DNA of 64,000 nucleotides from ZC4RG30 sp040508085 (GTDB lineage: Bacteria > Pseudomonadota > Gammaproteobacteria > Steroidobacterales > Steroidobacteraceae), in the NCBI GenBank assembly GCA_040508085.1, contig JBEVNO010000051.1, positions 8,397 to 72,396 of the forward strand, read 5' to 3'. A program made the translations under genes and the position numbers. Positions 49,528 to 61,984 of the stretch are shown one piece after another. Below the pieces are notes generated by a model that worked only from the letters and a program-made list of their open reading frames with translations, had not been told where the DNA came from and searched no databases. Numbering within the stretch: the first letter of the stretch is position 1; each line of letters opens with the position of its first letter.

Positions 49528-51417
49528 TTGTCCGCGTCGTCCCTCCGGCTGCTCTCATGCCTGTTCAGCCTGACGCTGCTCGCGGGCGTGCGGGCGGGCG
49601 AGCCGGCCGCGCCCGCCGAAGCGCGCGCAGTGATGACTGCGGAGCAGGTGGTGGAGATCCTCGATGAAACCGTGGACTGGTACCGCACGCTGGGCACGCA
49701 GCAGCTGGCCGCCACGCAACCCAGCGACCTGCTGATCCTGTATGCGAACCGCCAGGCCGCAGACAAGGTCATGGGCATTGCCTTCGAGATCGCGCGCGCC
49801 AATGCCGAACTGCTCAGCAGCGACATCGGCGCTGCACGCGAGCGGCAGGAGAAAGAGTCGCCCCAATCACTCATCAATGTACGACGCCACCTGGACCAGC
49901 AACGCGCCGAGCTGCAGGCGCAGATAGAAGCGGCGCGGGCGCGCAATGCCGGCTCGCCGCAGGCCGGCCGCGCCGACGGCCAGGCGCGGGTGGCCGCGTT
50001 GCAGGGCGAGCTCGATCTGGTCAATGCACGCCGCAACCTGCTGGCGAACATGTCGCAGTTCGAGGCCGAGAACGATGCCGACGGCTTCGGTGCCAATTCG
50101 CTGAAGGCGCATATCGATGCCATCGCCGCTTCCATTCCCGCAGCCGGCTCTGCCGCCACCGCGGCACCTGGGGCAACCATCACTGTCGAAGCCGCGCCTG
50201 AGAATCTTGCCGCGCCACCGGTGCAGCTGGATGAGTACGGCATCTGGGATCTGACCTCGGCCGTGATGCGCCTGCGCAGCAAGCTGCGCATGATCGATAC
50301 CACCAACCGCCGCACCGCCGACCTCGAGGAGGTGTTCGAGCGCATCCGCATTCCGCCGCAGGAACGGCTGAAGGCGCTGGCGGCGCGGGGCGATGCATTG
50401 TCCTCGCAGGCGGTTGCCGATGCCGGCACGCTGCGCGGGGTGCGCGACCAGTACGACACGCTGGCCTGGCTGTACCTGCAGACCTCCGCCATGGTCACAC
50501 CGCTGAGCAAGCTGGATGTGCTGCTCGGCCAGTACCGCCGCAATCTGGACAACTGGAAGGATCTCACGCAGCGCCAGCTGGCAGAGGCGCTGCGCACCCT
50601 GCTCATGCGTCTGGGTGTGTTCGTGGGGTTGCTGGCCGTGGTGCTGGTGGCTGCGAACCTGTGGCAGCGGGCGCTGCTGCGCTACGTCAAGGATCCGCGG
50701 CGCCGTTCGCGCTACCTGCTGCTGCGCCGGATCGTGATCTGGGTACTGGTGGTGGCCATCGCGCTGTTCACCTTCGCCAGCGAGATCGGTTCCCTGGCAA
50801 CCTTCGCCGGCCTGATCACGGCTGGCCTTGCGGTGGCGATGCAGAGCGTGCTGGTGTCGGTGGTGGGCTATTTCTTCCTGGTCGGCAGATATGGCGTGCG
50901 CGTTGGTGATCGGGTGCAGGTGGGCAATGTCATTGGCGAGGTGGTGGATCTCGGACTGGTGCGGCTGCACCTGATGGAGCTGCGCGGCGAGGGCGCGCGC
51001 CTGACGCCCACTGGCCGCGTCGTGGCGTTCGCCAATTCGGTGGTGTTCCAGGCCTCGGGCGGACTCTTCAAGCAGATTCCGGGCGTGAACCTGGACTGGC
51101 ACGAGATCAGTTACGCGTTGCCGCAGGCGGCGGACTACAGCCGCATCAAGCAGCAGCTGCTGGAGGCGGCCAGCACGGTGCTCAAGGATTATTCTGACGA
51201 CATCCTGCGCCAGACGCAGGCCATGCAGCGCAATTCTGTTGCGCATGGACCACAGGACGTCGAACCCCAGGTGCAGCTGCGCTTTGCGGCGGCGGGCGTA
51301 GAGGCGCTGGTGCGCTATCCTGTCACGCTGCAGGATGCAGCTGAGATCGATGAGCGCATGTCGCGCGCCCTGCTGGCGGTCATCGCACCACCAGCCGATG
51401 AGGTGCCGGCGGGATAG
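49528..51417 (+). CDS. large MscS-family mechanosensitive channel
   Basis: 629 residues. Start TTG 49528 is 8 nt after the pseudokinase stop; no other start fits the signal peptide (SLRLLSCLFSLTLLAGVRAGE). About 330 residues of mostly helical periplasmic sequence follow, with a long coiled-coil part (ARERQEKESPQSLINVRRHL ...). There are three or more membrane helices (LGVFVGLLAVVLVAANLW, YLLLRRIVIWVLVVAIALFTF), and the pore helix region contains LATFAGLITAGLAVAMQSVLVSVVGYFFL. The beta domain starts GVRVGDRVQVGNVIGEVVDLGLV. It releases solutes when membrane tension rises. The extended N-terminus resembles large MscK/YbdG-type channels. Coupling to the pseudokinase suggests regulated gating. 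Confidence 0.9.
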   Translation: MSASSLRLLSCLFSLTLLAGVRAGEPAAPAEARAVMTAEQVVEILDETVDWYRTLGTQQLAATQPSDLLILYANRQAADKVMGIAFEIARANAELLSSDIGAARERQEKESPQSLINVRRHLDQQRAELQAQIEAARARNAGSPQAGRADGQARVAALQGELDLVNARRNLLANMSQFEAENDADGFGANSLKAHIDAIAASIPAAGSAATAAPGATITVEAAPENLAAPPVQLDEYGIWDLTSAVMRLRSKLRMIDTTNRRTADLEEVFERIRIPPQERLKALAARGDALSSQAVADAGTLRGVRDQYDTLAWLYLQTSAMVTPLSKLDVLLGQYRRNLDNWKDLTQRQLAEALRTLLMRLGVFVGLLAVVLVAANLWQRALLRYVKDPRRRSRYLLLRRIVIWVLVVAIALFTFASEIGSLATFAGLITAGLAVAMQSVLVSVVGYFFLVGRYGVRVGDRVQVGNVIGEVVDLGLVRLHLMELRGEGARLTPTGRVVAFANSVVFQASGGLFKQIPGVNLDWHEISYALPQAADYSRIKQQLLEAASTVLKDYSDDILRQTQAMQRNSVAHGPQDVEPQVQLRFAAAGVEALVRYPVTLQDAAEIDERMSRALLAVIAPPADEVPAG

Positions 51418-51448
51418 CAATCGGCAACGACAAGAACAGGGGGCACCG

Positions 51449-52582
51449 GTGGCGAAGAAGCACTCCGCGCAGTCATTCCGTTTCTACGACAATCGGCAGA
51501 AGTACCTCGCCTTCGTCAATACCTGCAATGAGAAGGCAGCCGTTGCCCGTCGCGCCGGCATCGAGCTGAAGCTGGTGCGGCCCACGCCGCCCGCACTGAA
51601 CCTGTTCGATGCCGGCATGGGTGATGGAACGGTGCTGTCACGCCTGATGCGCTACGCACACAGCGTGCATCCGGCGGTGCCGCTGGTCGCGGTAGCAAAG
51701 GAAATCAGCCTCGAAGACGTGCGGCTGGGGCTGGAAAAGATGCCCGACCGCTTCAGCGAGCATCCGGCCACGGTGCTGGTGATCACCAACCTGAACTACG
51801 CCGATGCGCCGCGGCTGATGCTGCGCGACACGCAACTGGCGGCCGCGATGAACTGGCAGGAGATCCGCCTCACCGGCGAATCCGCCCACGCGTACGAGGA
51901 GCAGATCGAGGAAGTGTCCGATGCGCTGGCCGAGGCCTGGGCCACCCATCCCAGCGAGGCGACGGGCAATCCCGTCTACCGCCGCCCGTCGGTGCTGGTG
52001 GTGTATCGGGAGGATCACAAATTCCTGCTGGACGGAGTCATTCCCCGACCGGGCCGTCCGCCGCCGCACTATGACCTGATCCTCGCGTCGCAGCCGTGGC
52101 GCGCCCGCATGTCGCCGGAGTTCAAGGCGGAACGGGTGCTGGCGCCGCTGACCCGTGCGCTGGCCCCGGGGGGCAGGCTGCTTGCCATTCAGTCAGCCGG
52201 TGGCGATCCGGCGCTGGAGATCATCCAGAAGCTGTGGCCCGGCGAGAATCCCTTCCAGGCCGACCGGCACATGCTGCTGGCCGCGCTGACGAAGGAGCTG
52301 GGCCGCCATGCCCGCGAGTTCGATCTGGAAGCGCAGGCGGATGCCGAGGCACTGTTCCGCTACGAAATGCGCACACTGCCATCCGAACTTTCGGATCGCA
52401 TCGGTACCTCCACCTTGTTCGCCGCGTGGAACGCGGCTGTGTACGTCAACCAGATGGAAGACGAACGACTGGAGCCGATGGTGGCAAGCGGCGCCTACCT
52501 GCAGGCCACGCAAGCAGTGCTGCAGAAGCATGGCGGCCTGTGGTTCAACGATGAAGCCTTCGTTGTGTCGCGCCACGTGTAG
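51449..52582 (+). CDS. methyltransferase-like protein of unknown substrate
   Basis: 377 residues from GTG 51449, with AGGGGG 6-8 nt upstream. A SAM-site-like motif, LNLFDAGMGDGTVLSRLM, occurs near residue 50. Then PLVAVAKEISLEDVRLGLEKM, VLVITNLNYADA, HYDLILASQPWRARMSPEFKAERVLAPL and ALAPGGRLLAIQS follow the class I methyltransferase order (acidic loop, motif IV 'DLILASQPW', motif V). I do not know the target. It lies between the MscS gene and the hybrid kinase on the same strand, with small gaps, so it could belong to either transcription unit. Confidence 0.75.
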   Translation: MAKKHSAQSFRFYDNRQKYLAFVNTCNEKAAVARRAGIELKLVRPTPPALNLFDAGMGDGTVLSRLMRYAHSVHPAVPLVAVAKEISLEDVRLGLEKMPDRFSEHPATVLVITNLNYADAPRLMLRDTQLAAAMNWQEIRLTGESAHAYEEQIEEVSDALAEAWATHPSEATGNPVYRRPSVLVVYREDHKFLLDGVIPRPGRPPPHYDLILASQPWRARMSPEFKAERVLAPLTRALAPGGRLLAIQSAGGDPALEIIQKLWPGENPFQADRHMLLAALTKELGRHAREFDLEAQADAEALFRYEMRTLPSELSDRIGTSTLFAAWNAAVYVNQMEDERLEPMVASGAYLQATQAVLQKHGGLWFNDEAFVVSRHV

Positions 52583-52651
52583 GGACGTTGTCCGATACAC
52601 ACCTGCCCCGGCAACTGTGATAATGGGGTTCCTGAAAAAGCCCTCTGTCTC

Positions 52652-56134
<3,483 letters not shown>

Positions 56135-56144
56135 AGACCGGGCC

Positions 56145-56969
56145 ATGACCGAACGCGTCAGCGAGATCGAACTGCGTCTCTTGCTGGAGGCCCTCTATCA
56201 ACGCTACCACTACGATTTCCGCGGTTACGCGCGCACCTCGCTGCGCCGCCGCCTCGCAGTGGCGATGGACAAGTTCGGCTGCCGGAGCCTGTCCGAGTTG
56301 CAGCACCGCGTGCTGCACGACACGGCGCTGCTGCCGGCCCTGATGGATATCCTGACCGTCCAGGTCAGCGAGATGTTCCGTGACCCGCCTTATTACCGCG
56401 CGCTGCGCGAACAGGTGGTGCCGCTGCTGCGGACCTATCCTTCACTGAAGATCTGGGTTGCCGGCTGCAGCACCGGTGAGGAAGTCTACTCGATGGCCAT
56501 CCTGCTGAAGGAGGAGGGCCTGCTGGATCGCTCCCTGATCTACGCCACGGACATCAATGCGGCGGCGCTGGAGACGGCGCAGAGCGGTCTGTACGACATC
56601 GATCGCATCAAAGGCTTCACGGAAAATCACCGCAGGTCCGGCGGCCATGGTTCGCTGTCCGCTTACTACACCGCTGCATACGGGATGGCCGCCATCGACC
56701 GTTCGCTGCGCGCCCACATCACCTTCGCGGATCACAGCCTGTCCACCGATTCCGCATTTTCCGAAATGCAGTTCATTTCCTGCCGCAACGTGCTCATCTA
56801 TTTCGATCGCGCTCTTCAGGATCGCGCCGTCGGACTGTTCAAGGATTCCCTCTGCTACAAGGGTTTTCTCGGCATCGGCTCCAGTGAATCGCTGCGCTTC
56901 TCCGCGCATGCCGACAGCTTCTGCGAGCTGGACCGCGAGGACCGCATCTACCAGCGGATCGCGGCATGA
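56145..56969 (+). CDS. CheR-type protein-glutamate methyltransferase
   Basis: 274 residues from ATG 56145; 56115 is in frame but lies in the kinase gene. The N-terminal CheR helical domain (YHYDFRGYARTSLRRRLAVAM) is followed by the SAM domain with IWVAGCSTGEEVYSMAIL, YATDINAAALETAQSGLY and FISCRNVLIYFD. The family methylates glutamates of chemoreceptors. It has no TPR tail. No chemoreceptor or CheA/CheW lies in the window, so the substrate may be the coiled-coil kinase just upstream. The stop overlaps the CheB-like gene by 4 nt. Confidence 0.92.
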   Translation: MTERVSEIELRLLLEALYQRYHYDFRGYARTSLRRRLAVAMDKFGCRSLSELQHRVLHDTALLPALMDILTVQVSEMFRDPPYYRALREQVVPLLRTYPSLKIWVAGCSTGEEVYSMAILLKEEGLLDRSLIYATDINAAALETAQSGLYDIDRIKGFTENHRRSGGHGSLSAYYTAAYGMAAIDRSLRAHITFADHSLSTDSAFSEMQFISCRNVLIYFDRALQDRAVGLFKDSLCYKGFLGIGSSESLRFSAHADSFCELDREDRIYQRIAA

Positions 56970-57565
56970 GCCCGCTGCCGCTGCAGGATCTGGCCGCAGT
57001 GGTGATCGGCGCCTCCGCCGGCGGCATCGAGGCACTGGGAGTGCTGCTGCCCGCGCTGGACGCGCGTTGCCGGGCCGCGATACTGATCGTGGTCCACCTG
57101 CCACGGGATCGCCCGAGCCTGCTGCGCGAACTGTTTGCCGCACGCTGCCGGCTGCCCGTCCGCGAGGTGGTGGACAAGCAGCCAGTGGAACCCGGAGCGG
57201 TGTACTTCGCTCCGCCGGACTATCACCTGATGGTGGAATGCCATGCCGACGCACCGCCCACCATAGCGCTCTCGGTGGATGAGCCCGTTCTTTATTCAAG
57301 ACCGTCCATCGACGTTCTGTTCGAGACTGCCGCGGATTGCTGGGGTGAAAGACTGATGGGCGTGATCCTCACTGGCGCCAACAGCGACGGTGCCAGCGGC
57401 ATCAGCGCGGTGGCACGTGCCGGCGGCATTACCGTGGTGCAGGATCCCGGCCAGGCAGTGGCGGACGCTCTGCCGTACGCGGCGGTCCGCACCGGGGCGG
57501 CCCAGCATGTGCTGCCTCTGGCGGACATACGCACGATGTTCGCGCAGCTCGGGTACCCGCCATGA
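56966..57565 (+). CDS. CheB-type methylesterase domain protein without receiver
   Basis: 199 residues, ATGA-coupled to the CheR gene. It consists only of the catalytic domain. The Ser-His-Asp triad is present: Ser17 in IGASAGG, His44 in VVHLPRD and Asp141 in TGANSDGASG. PGAVYFAPPDYHLMVE and the GGITVVQDP segment complete the pattern. It removes methyl groups added by CheR. The usual N-terminal receiver is missing; control may come from the receiver-kinase encoded next (overlapping by 4 nt), which begins with a free REC domain. Confidence 0.93.
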   Translation: MSPLPLQDLAAVVIGASAGGIEALGVLLPALDARCRAAILIVVHLPRDRPSLLRELFAARCRLPVREVVDKQPVEPGAVYFAPPDYHLMVECHADAPPTIALSVDEPVLYSRPSIDVLFETAADCWGERLMGVILTGANSDGASGISAVARAGGITVVQDPGQAVADALPYAAVRTGAAQHVLPLADIRTMFAQLGYPP

Positions 57566-58680
57566 ACATGGTGCGTCCGCAATTGCCGCCGGTGAAGTTC
57601 CTGCTGGTGGATGATCTGGATGACAACCTGCTGGCCCTGTCAGCCCTGCTGCGTGAGCTGGATGTCGAGCTGCTGCTGGCCAAGTCCGGGTCCGAGGCGC
57701 TGGAGCTGCTGCTGGCCCATGACATCGCACTGGCGCTGCTCGATGTGCAGATGCCCGAGATGGATGGTTTCGAGCTCGCCGAGCTGATGCGCGGCAGCGC
57801 GCGCACGCGCCATGTACCCATCATCTTCGTGACGGCCGGGGCGCGGGAGTCGCACCGGCAATTCCGCGGCTATGAGGCCGGCGCGGTGGACTTCCTCTAC
57901 AAGCCCATCGACCCCCATATCCTGCGCAGCAAGGCAGAGGTGTTCTACCAGCTGCACCGCCAGCGCCAGCTGCTGGACGCGCACCTGCGCGAGATGTCGG
58001 AGACGCTGCGCCTCAACGAGGTGTTCGCGGCCGTGCTCGGACACGATCTGCGCAATCCGCTCAGCGCCATCGTGGCATCTGCCCATGTGCTGCGGCAGAG
58101 CAAGGACGAGCTGGCGCGAACCACCGGGCAGCGCGTGCTGAACAGCAGTCGCCGCATGGCACGTCTCATCGAGGACCTGCTCGATTTTTCGCGCGCCCGT
58201 CTGGCCGGTGGCATCACCGTCGTGCCCGAGCCTGGCGACCTGGGCGACTTCGCCCGGCGCGTGCTGCAGGAACATCAGGCTGCCGCGCCCGACCGCGCCA
58301 TCGAGCTGTCGCAGGAAGGTTCGCTGCGCGGCGACTTCGACGGCGAGAGGGTGGCACAGATTGCCTCGAACCTGCTGGGCAACGCCCTGCAGCATGGTGC
58401 CCGCGACGGCGCCATCCGCGTGCACCTGGACGGTCGTGACCAGGCGCGCGTGCAGTTGTCGGTGATCAATCCGGGCGAGATTCCGGTGGCATTGCTGGGC
58501 GATATCTTTGAACCATTCCGCGGCCGGCGGCTGGTCAGCGGCGAGCGTGGCGGCGGCCTGGGCCTCGGCCTGTACATCGTGCGACAACTGGCGCAGGCGC
58601 ACGGCGGTGATGTGGAGGTGACGACTGGCGACGGCTTGACCCGCTTTCAGGTGTCCCTGCCGCGTACGCGGCCGCATTGA
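57562..58680 (+). CDS. receiver-histidine kinase (REC-HisKA-HATPase)
   Basis: 372 residues, ATGA-coupled to cheB. An N-terminal receiver (KFLLVDDLDDNLLALSALLR) with Asp61 in LALLDVQMPEMDG and the Lys of FLYKPIDP is followed by a short coiled coil. The kinase core has His161 in VLGHDLRNPL, and the HATPase has NLLGNALQHGA and GGGLGLGLYIVRQLAQAHGG. There is no membrane helix, so it is a cytoplasmic relay. The N-box and G-boxes look intact. It may take phosphate from the upstream hybrid kinase and pass it to a regulator not encoded here. Confidence 0.92.
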   Translation: MNMVRPQLPPVKFLLVDDLDDNLLALSALLRELDVELLLAKSGSEALELLLAHDIALALLDVQMPEMDGFELAELMRGSARTRHVPIIFVTAGARESHRQFRGYEAGAVDFLYKPIDPHILRSKAEVFYQLHRQRQLLDAHLREMSETLRLNEVFAAVLGHDLRNPLSAIVASAHVLRQSKDELARTTGQRVLNSSRRMARLIEDLLDFSRARLAGGITVVPEPGDLGDFARRVLQEHQAAAPDRAIELSQEGSLRGDFDGERVAQIASNLLGNALQHGARDGAIRVHLDGRDQARVQLSVINPGEIPVALLGDIFEPFRGRRLVSGERGGGLGLGLYIVRQLAQAHGGDVEVTTGDGLTRFQVSLPRTRPH

Positions 58681-58698
58681 ACTGCCAGGCGACAACTC

Positions 58699-61200
58699 TT
58701 GGCACGTGATCCACCAGCGGCCGACGGCGATACGTCCCTGGAACCAGGCGTCACCGCAGGGCAGCTGCGCTCCGTGTTCTCGCGCGCCGCGGTCGGTGTT
58801 GCCATCGTGGACCTCGACGGGCGCTTCATCGAAGCCAACGATGTGGCCTGCACGATGCTTGGTTACCCGCTTGACGAATTGCGGCGGCTCACCTTCGCCG
58901 AAGTCACCCACCCGGACGATGTGGCGCGCACTGCCGCCGAGGTGAAGCGCCTGCTGTCCGGTGATGCCGACAGCTTCGCCATGGAGAAGCGGTATCTCAG
59001 GCAGGATGGCGGGGTGACCTGGAGCAGCACCTCGGTGACGCTGGTGCGCAATTCAGGGGGCGATGCGGAGCAGTTCATCGGCATCCTGCATCCGATAGAA
59101 GACCGGCGCGCTGCCGCAGAAGTGGCCAGCCGTCTGGCAGCGGTGGTCAATTCCTCCGACGATGCCATCATCACCAAGACGCTCGATGGTCTCATCAGCA
59201 CCTGGAACAGCGCCGCCGAGCGCATGTTCGGCTACACCGCCGATGAAGCCATCGGCCAGCCCGTTACCATGCTGATGCCCGCGGATCAGCAGGACGAGGA
59301 GCCTGACATCCTGCGGCGCCTGCGGCGCGGGGATCGCGTCCATCATTACGAGACCACGCGGGTCCGCAAGGACGGCAGCCTGGTGCATGTGTCGCTCAGC
59401 GTCTCGCCGCTGAAGGATGCAGGCGGCCGCATCATCGGCGCCTCCAAGATCGCCCGCGACATCAGCCGCCGGCGGCGCGACGAGGCGGCGCTGCGCGAGC
59501 ACTCCCATGTGCTGGAGCTGCTGTCCGCGACCGGCAGTGTGATCGCATCGGACCTGGACCTGCGCAGCATCCTGCAGCGGGTCACCGATCTGGGCACCGA
59601 GATATCGGGCGCGCAGTTCGGCGCCTTCTTCTACAACGTGCCCGGCGAGGAGAGTCAGTCCTTCCAGCTGTTCACATTGTCGGGCGCACCCCGCGAGGCA
59701 TTCGACAGGCTGGACCTGCCGCGCACCACCGGGGTTTTCGATCCCACCTTCGGCGGCATCGGAATTGTCCGGTCCGATGACATCAGTGTCGATCCCCGCT
59801 ACGGCCAGATGGTGCCGTCTTTCGGCATGTCTGCCGGGCACCTGCCAGTGCGCAGCTACCTCGCGGTACCGGTCATCGCGCGGTCCGGACAGGTGCTGGG
59901 CGGTCTGATGTTCGCCCATTCCAGCCCCGGCGTGTTCGCCGGGCGTGCCGAGCGCCTGATTGCGGGCGTGGCCGCGCAGGCGGCCGTGGCGGTCGACAAC
60001 GCTCGCCTCTACGAGGATGCACAGCGCGAGATAGCCAACCGTGAGGCAGTGGAGGCGCAGTTGCGCGAAGCGGATCGTCGCAAGGACGAGTTCCTGGCAA
60101 CGCTCGCCCACGAGCTGCGCAACCCGCTGGCACCCATACGGCAGTCGGCGGCACTGGCCGGCGCCCCCGGTTCTTCAGAGCAGCAGCGCCGCTCCGCCAT
60201 CGGCATCATCAGCCGCCAGGTGCAGCACATGGCAGCGTTGCTCGACGACCTGCTGGATGTGGCACGCACCACCCGCGGCACCTTCGACCTGTCGCCGCGC
60301 ACCACGACCATCGGCGAGGTGGTGGATGTGGCCGTGGAGATAGCCCGACCGCTCATCGAGGTGCGCGGCCATTCGCTGCAGCTCGGCACGCCGCAAGCCG
60401 ACACGCCGATCTTCGGCGACCCACTGCGCCTGGCGCAGGTGCTGGGCAACCTGCTGACCAATGCCGCGAAATACACCGATCCTGCCGGCACGATCCAGCT
60501 GAGCGCCGTGGCGAAGCAGGGCGAGGTGCAGTTCTCGGTGCGCGATACCGGCATCGGTATCGACGCCGAATCCCTGCCGCAGCTGTTCGGGATGTTTGCG
60601 CAGGTGGAGTCGGCCCGCGCGCGCTCAGGTGGCGGCCTCGGCATCGGCCTTGCCCTGGCCAAATCCCTCACCGAACTGCACGGCGGCCGTATCGAAGCAC
60701 GCAGCGAGGGGCTGGGTCGCGGCAGCGAATTCATCGTCAGCATTCCGGTGGTGAAGCCGGAGCCTGTTCCGGTCGCTGCTGACCCGGTAGCGCCCGCAGC
60801 CCCGGTGGATCCACCGGCTGCGGGCGCGCGTCGCGTGCTGATTGCCGATGACAACGAAGATGCGGCACTGACGCTGGCGCTGTTGCTGGAAATCTCCGGG
60901 CACCAGGTAGCGGTGGCGCATGACGGCGCACAGGCGCTGCAGAAGTTCGACGAGGTCAGGCCGGAGGTGGTGGTGCTGGATATCGGCATGCCCGGCATGG
61001 ATGGCTACGAAGTGGCGCGGCGTCTGCGCAGCCGGCCCGATGCAGATGCCGTCACGCTGATCGCCCTGACGGGGTGGGGTCAGCACACCGACAAAGCCAA
61101 TGCCCTGGCCGCAGGCTTCGACCTGCATTTCACCAAGCCGGTCGACCCTGACCGCATACTTGATCTGCTGGAAGGCCGTCAGCGCCTGCCCAGGTCCTGA
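58699..61200 (+). CDS. PAS-PAS-GAF hybrid histidine kinase with C-terminal receiver
   Basis: 833 residues. TTG 58699 starts 19 nt after the previous stop; no better codon is near. PAS1 (AAVGVAIVDLDGRFIEAND), PAS2 (DAIITKTLDGLISTWNSAAERMFGY), a GAF domain at about 260-430 (FGAFFYNV, VRSYLAVPVIARSG), HisKA with His471 in TLAHELRNPLAPI, and HATPase (NLLTNAAKYTDPAG, GLGIGLALAKSL) follow. After a Pro/Ala linker there is a receiver with Asp761 in VVVLDIGMPGMDGY and Lys in HFTKPVDPD. It has no membrane helix. It is the last kinase of the cassette. Confidence 0.92.
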   Translation: MARDPPAADGDTSLEPGVTAGQLRSVFSRAAVGVAIVDLDGRFIEANDVACTMLGYPLDELRRLTFAEVTHPDDVARTAAEVKRLLSGDADSFAMEKRYLRQDGGVTWSSTSVTLVRNSGGDAEQFIGILHPIEDRRAAAEVASRLAAVVNSSDDAIITKTLDGLISTWNSAAERMFGYTADEAIGQPVTMLMPADQQDEEPDILRRLRRGDRVHHYETTRVRKDGSLVHVSLSVSPLKDAGGRIIGASKIARDISRRRRDEAALREHSHVLELLSATGSVIASDLDLRSILQRVTDLGTEISGAQFGAFFYNVPGEESQSFQLFTLSGAPREAFDRLDLPRTTGVFDPTFGGIGIVRSDDISVDPRYGQMVPSFGMSAGHLPVRSYLAVPVIARSGQVLGGLMFAHSSPGVFAGRAERLIAGVAAQAAVAVDNARLYEDAQREIANREAVEAQLREADRRKDEFLATLAHELRNPLAPIRQSAALAGAPGSSEQQRRSAIGIISRQVQHMAALLDDLLDVARTTRGTFDLSPRTTTIGEVVDVAVEIARPLIEVRGHSLQLGTPQADTPIFGDPLRLAQVLGNLLTNAAKYTDPAGTIQLSAVAKQGEVQFSVRDTGIGIDAESLPQLFGMFAQVESARARSGGGLGIGLALAKSLTELHGGRIEARSEGLGRGSEFIVSIPVVKPEPVPVAADPVAPAAPVDPPAAGARRVLIADDNEDAALTLALLLEISGHQVAVAHDGAQALQKFDEVRPEVVVLDIGMPGMDGYEVARRLRSRPDADAVTLIALTGWGQHTDKANALAAGFDLHFTKPVDPDRILDLLEGRQRLPRS

Positions 61201-61218
61201 GTGGGGGAGATGCACGCC

Positions 61219-61737
61219 ATGCACATCGCCGAGCTCTTCTTCATCCAGATGCCGGTAACGGAAATCCTCATCCGCGGCACAGCGATCTACTGGTTCCTGT
61301 TCCTGGCCTTCCGCTTCGTCATCCGTCGCGACGTGGGTTCACTGGGCATTGCCGACGTGCTGCTGCTGGTGATTCTCGCCGACGCCGCCCAGAACGCCAT
61401 GGCCGGTGAATACAAGACCATCACCGAGGGCTGCATCCTGCTGGCCACCATCATGGGCTGGAACATGCTGCTGGACTGGCTGGCCTATCGCTACCGCTGG
61501 GTCAGCCGTTTTGCTTCACCACGCGCGCTGCCGCTGGTCCGCCATGGAGCGTTCATCCACGACAACCTGCGGCGCGAGCGCCTCTCGCCCGATGAGGTGA
61601 TGTCCAAGCTGCGCGGGCAGGGCGTTGCGCACCTGCGCCAGGTGAGCCACGCGTATCTGGAAAGCGATGGCCAGATCAGCGTGATCCGCTACGACGACGC
61701 CGCGCCTCCCGTCAGCGATCCACCCGTTCCGCCCTGA
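61219..61737 (+). CDS. DUF421/YetF-family membrane protein
   Basis: 172 residues. ATG 61219 fits best with GGGGGAG about 10 nt upstream; GTG 61201 and ATG 61210 are in frame but lie on or too near that site. Three membrane helices (AIYWFLFLAFRFVI, IADVLLLVILADAAQNAM, EGCILLATIMGWNMLLDWLAY) are followed by a soluble domain (RHGAFIHDNLRRERLSPDEVMSKLRGQGV, SDGQISVIRYDD) typical of DUF421. The family is linked to stress and sporulation in other bacteria; function unknown. Its end overlaps the convergent CPXCG gene by 26 nt. Confidence 0.87.
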   Translation: MHIAELFFIQMPVTEILIRGTAIYWFLFLAFRFVIRRDVGSLGIADVLLLVILADAAQNAMAGEYKTITEGCILLATIMGWNMLLDWLAYRYRWVSRFASPRALPLVRHGAFIHDNLRRERLSPDEVMSKLRGQGVAHLRQVSHAYLESDGQISVIRYDDAAPPVSDPPVPP

Positions 61738-61984
61738 GGGACGCAAGGCCACCGTCCTCAGCCACCTGCACTGCCATCTGTATAGGCTGGCAGCACACCT
61801 GGCAGTCCTCCACATAGGATTGATCGCCGCTGGACAGATCCACGCGCGCCTGGATGGTCTCACCGCAATACGGGCAATCCACGTCGACGAACTGCTCGAG
61901 CGCATCGCTGCCGGCCTCATCGCCTGGCTCGATCACCGGCTCGAGTCCATACAGCAGGTCTTCAGGAGTCGGCTTGTTGTTCAT
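61712..61984 (-). CDS. CPXCG-motif cysteine-rich protein
   Basis: 90 residues. The Met at 61984 overlaps the rluE stop in an ATGA arrangement. The conserved core is DVDCPYCGETIQARVD (CPxCG) followed by CQVCCQPIQM, so four Cys can bind one zinc. The family is small, proteobacterial and often encoded near rluE-type genes. Its function is unknown; a nucleic-acid or ribosome role fits the pairing but is inference. Confidence 0.88.
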   Translation of the reverse strand: MNNKPTPEDLLYGLEPVIEPGDEAGSDALEQFVDVDCPYCGETIQARVDLSSGDQSYVEDCQVCCQPIQMAVQVAEDGGLASLRAERVDR

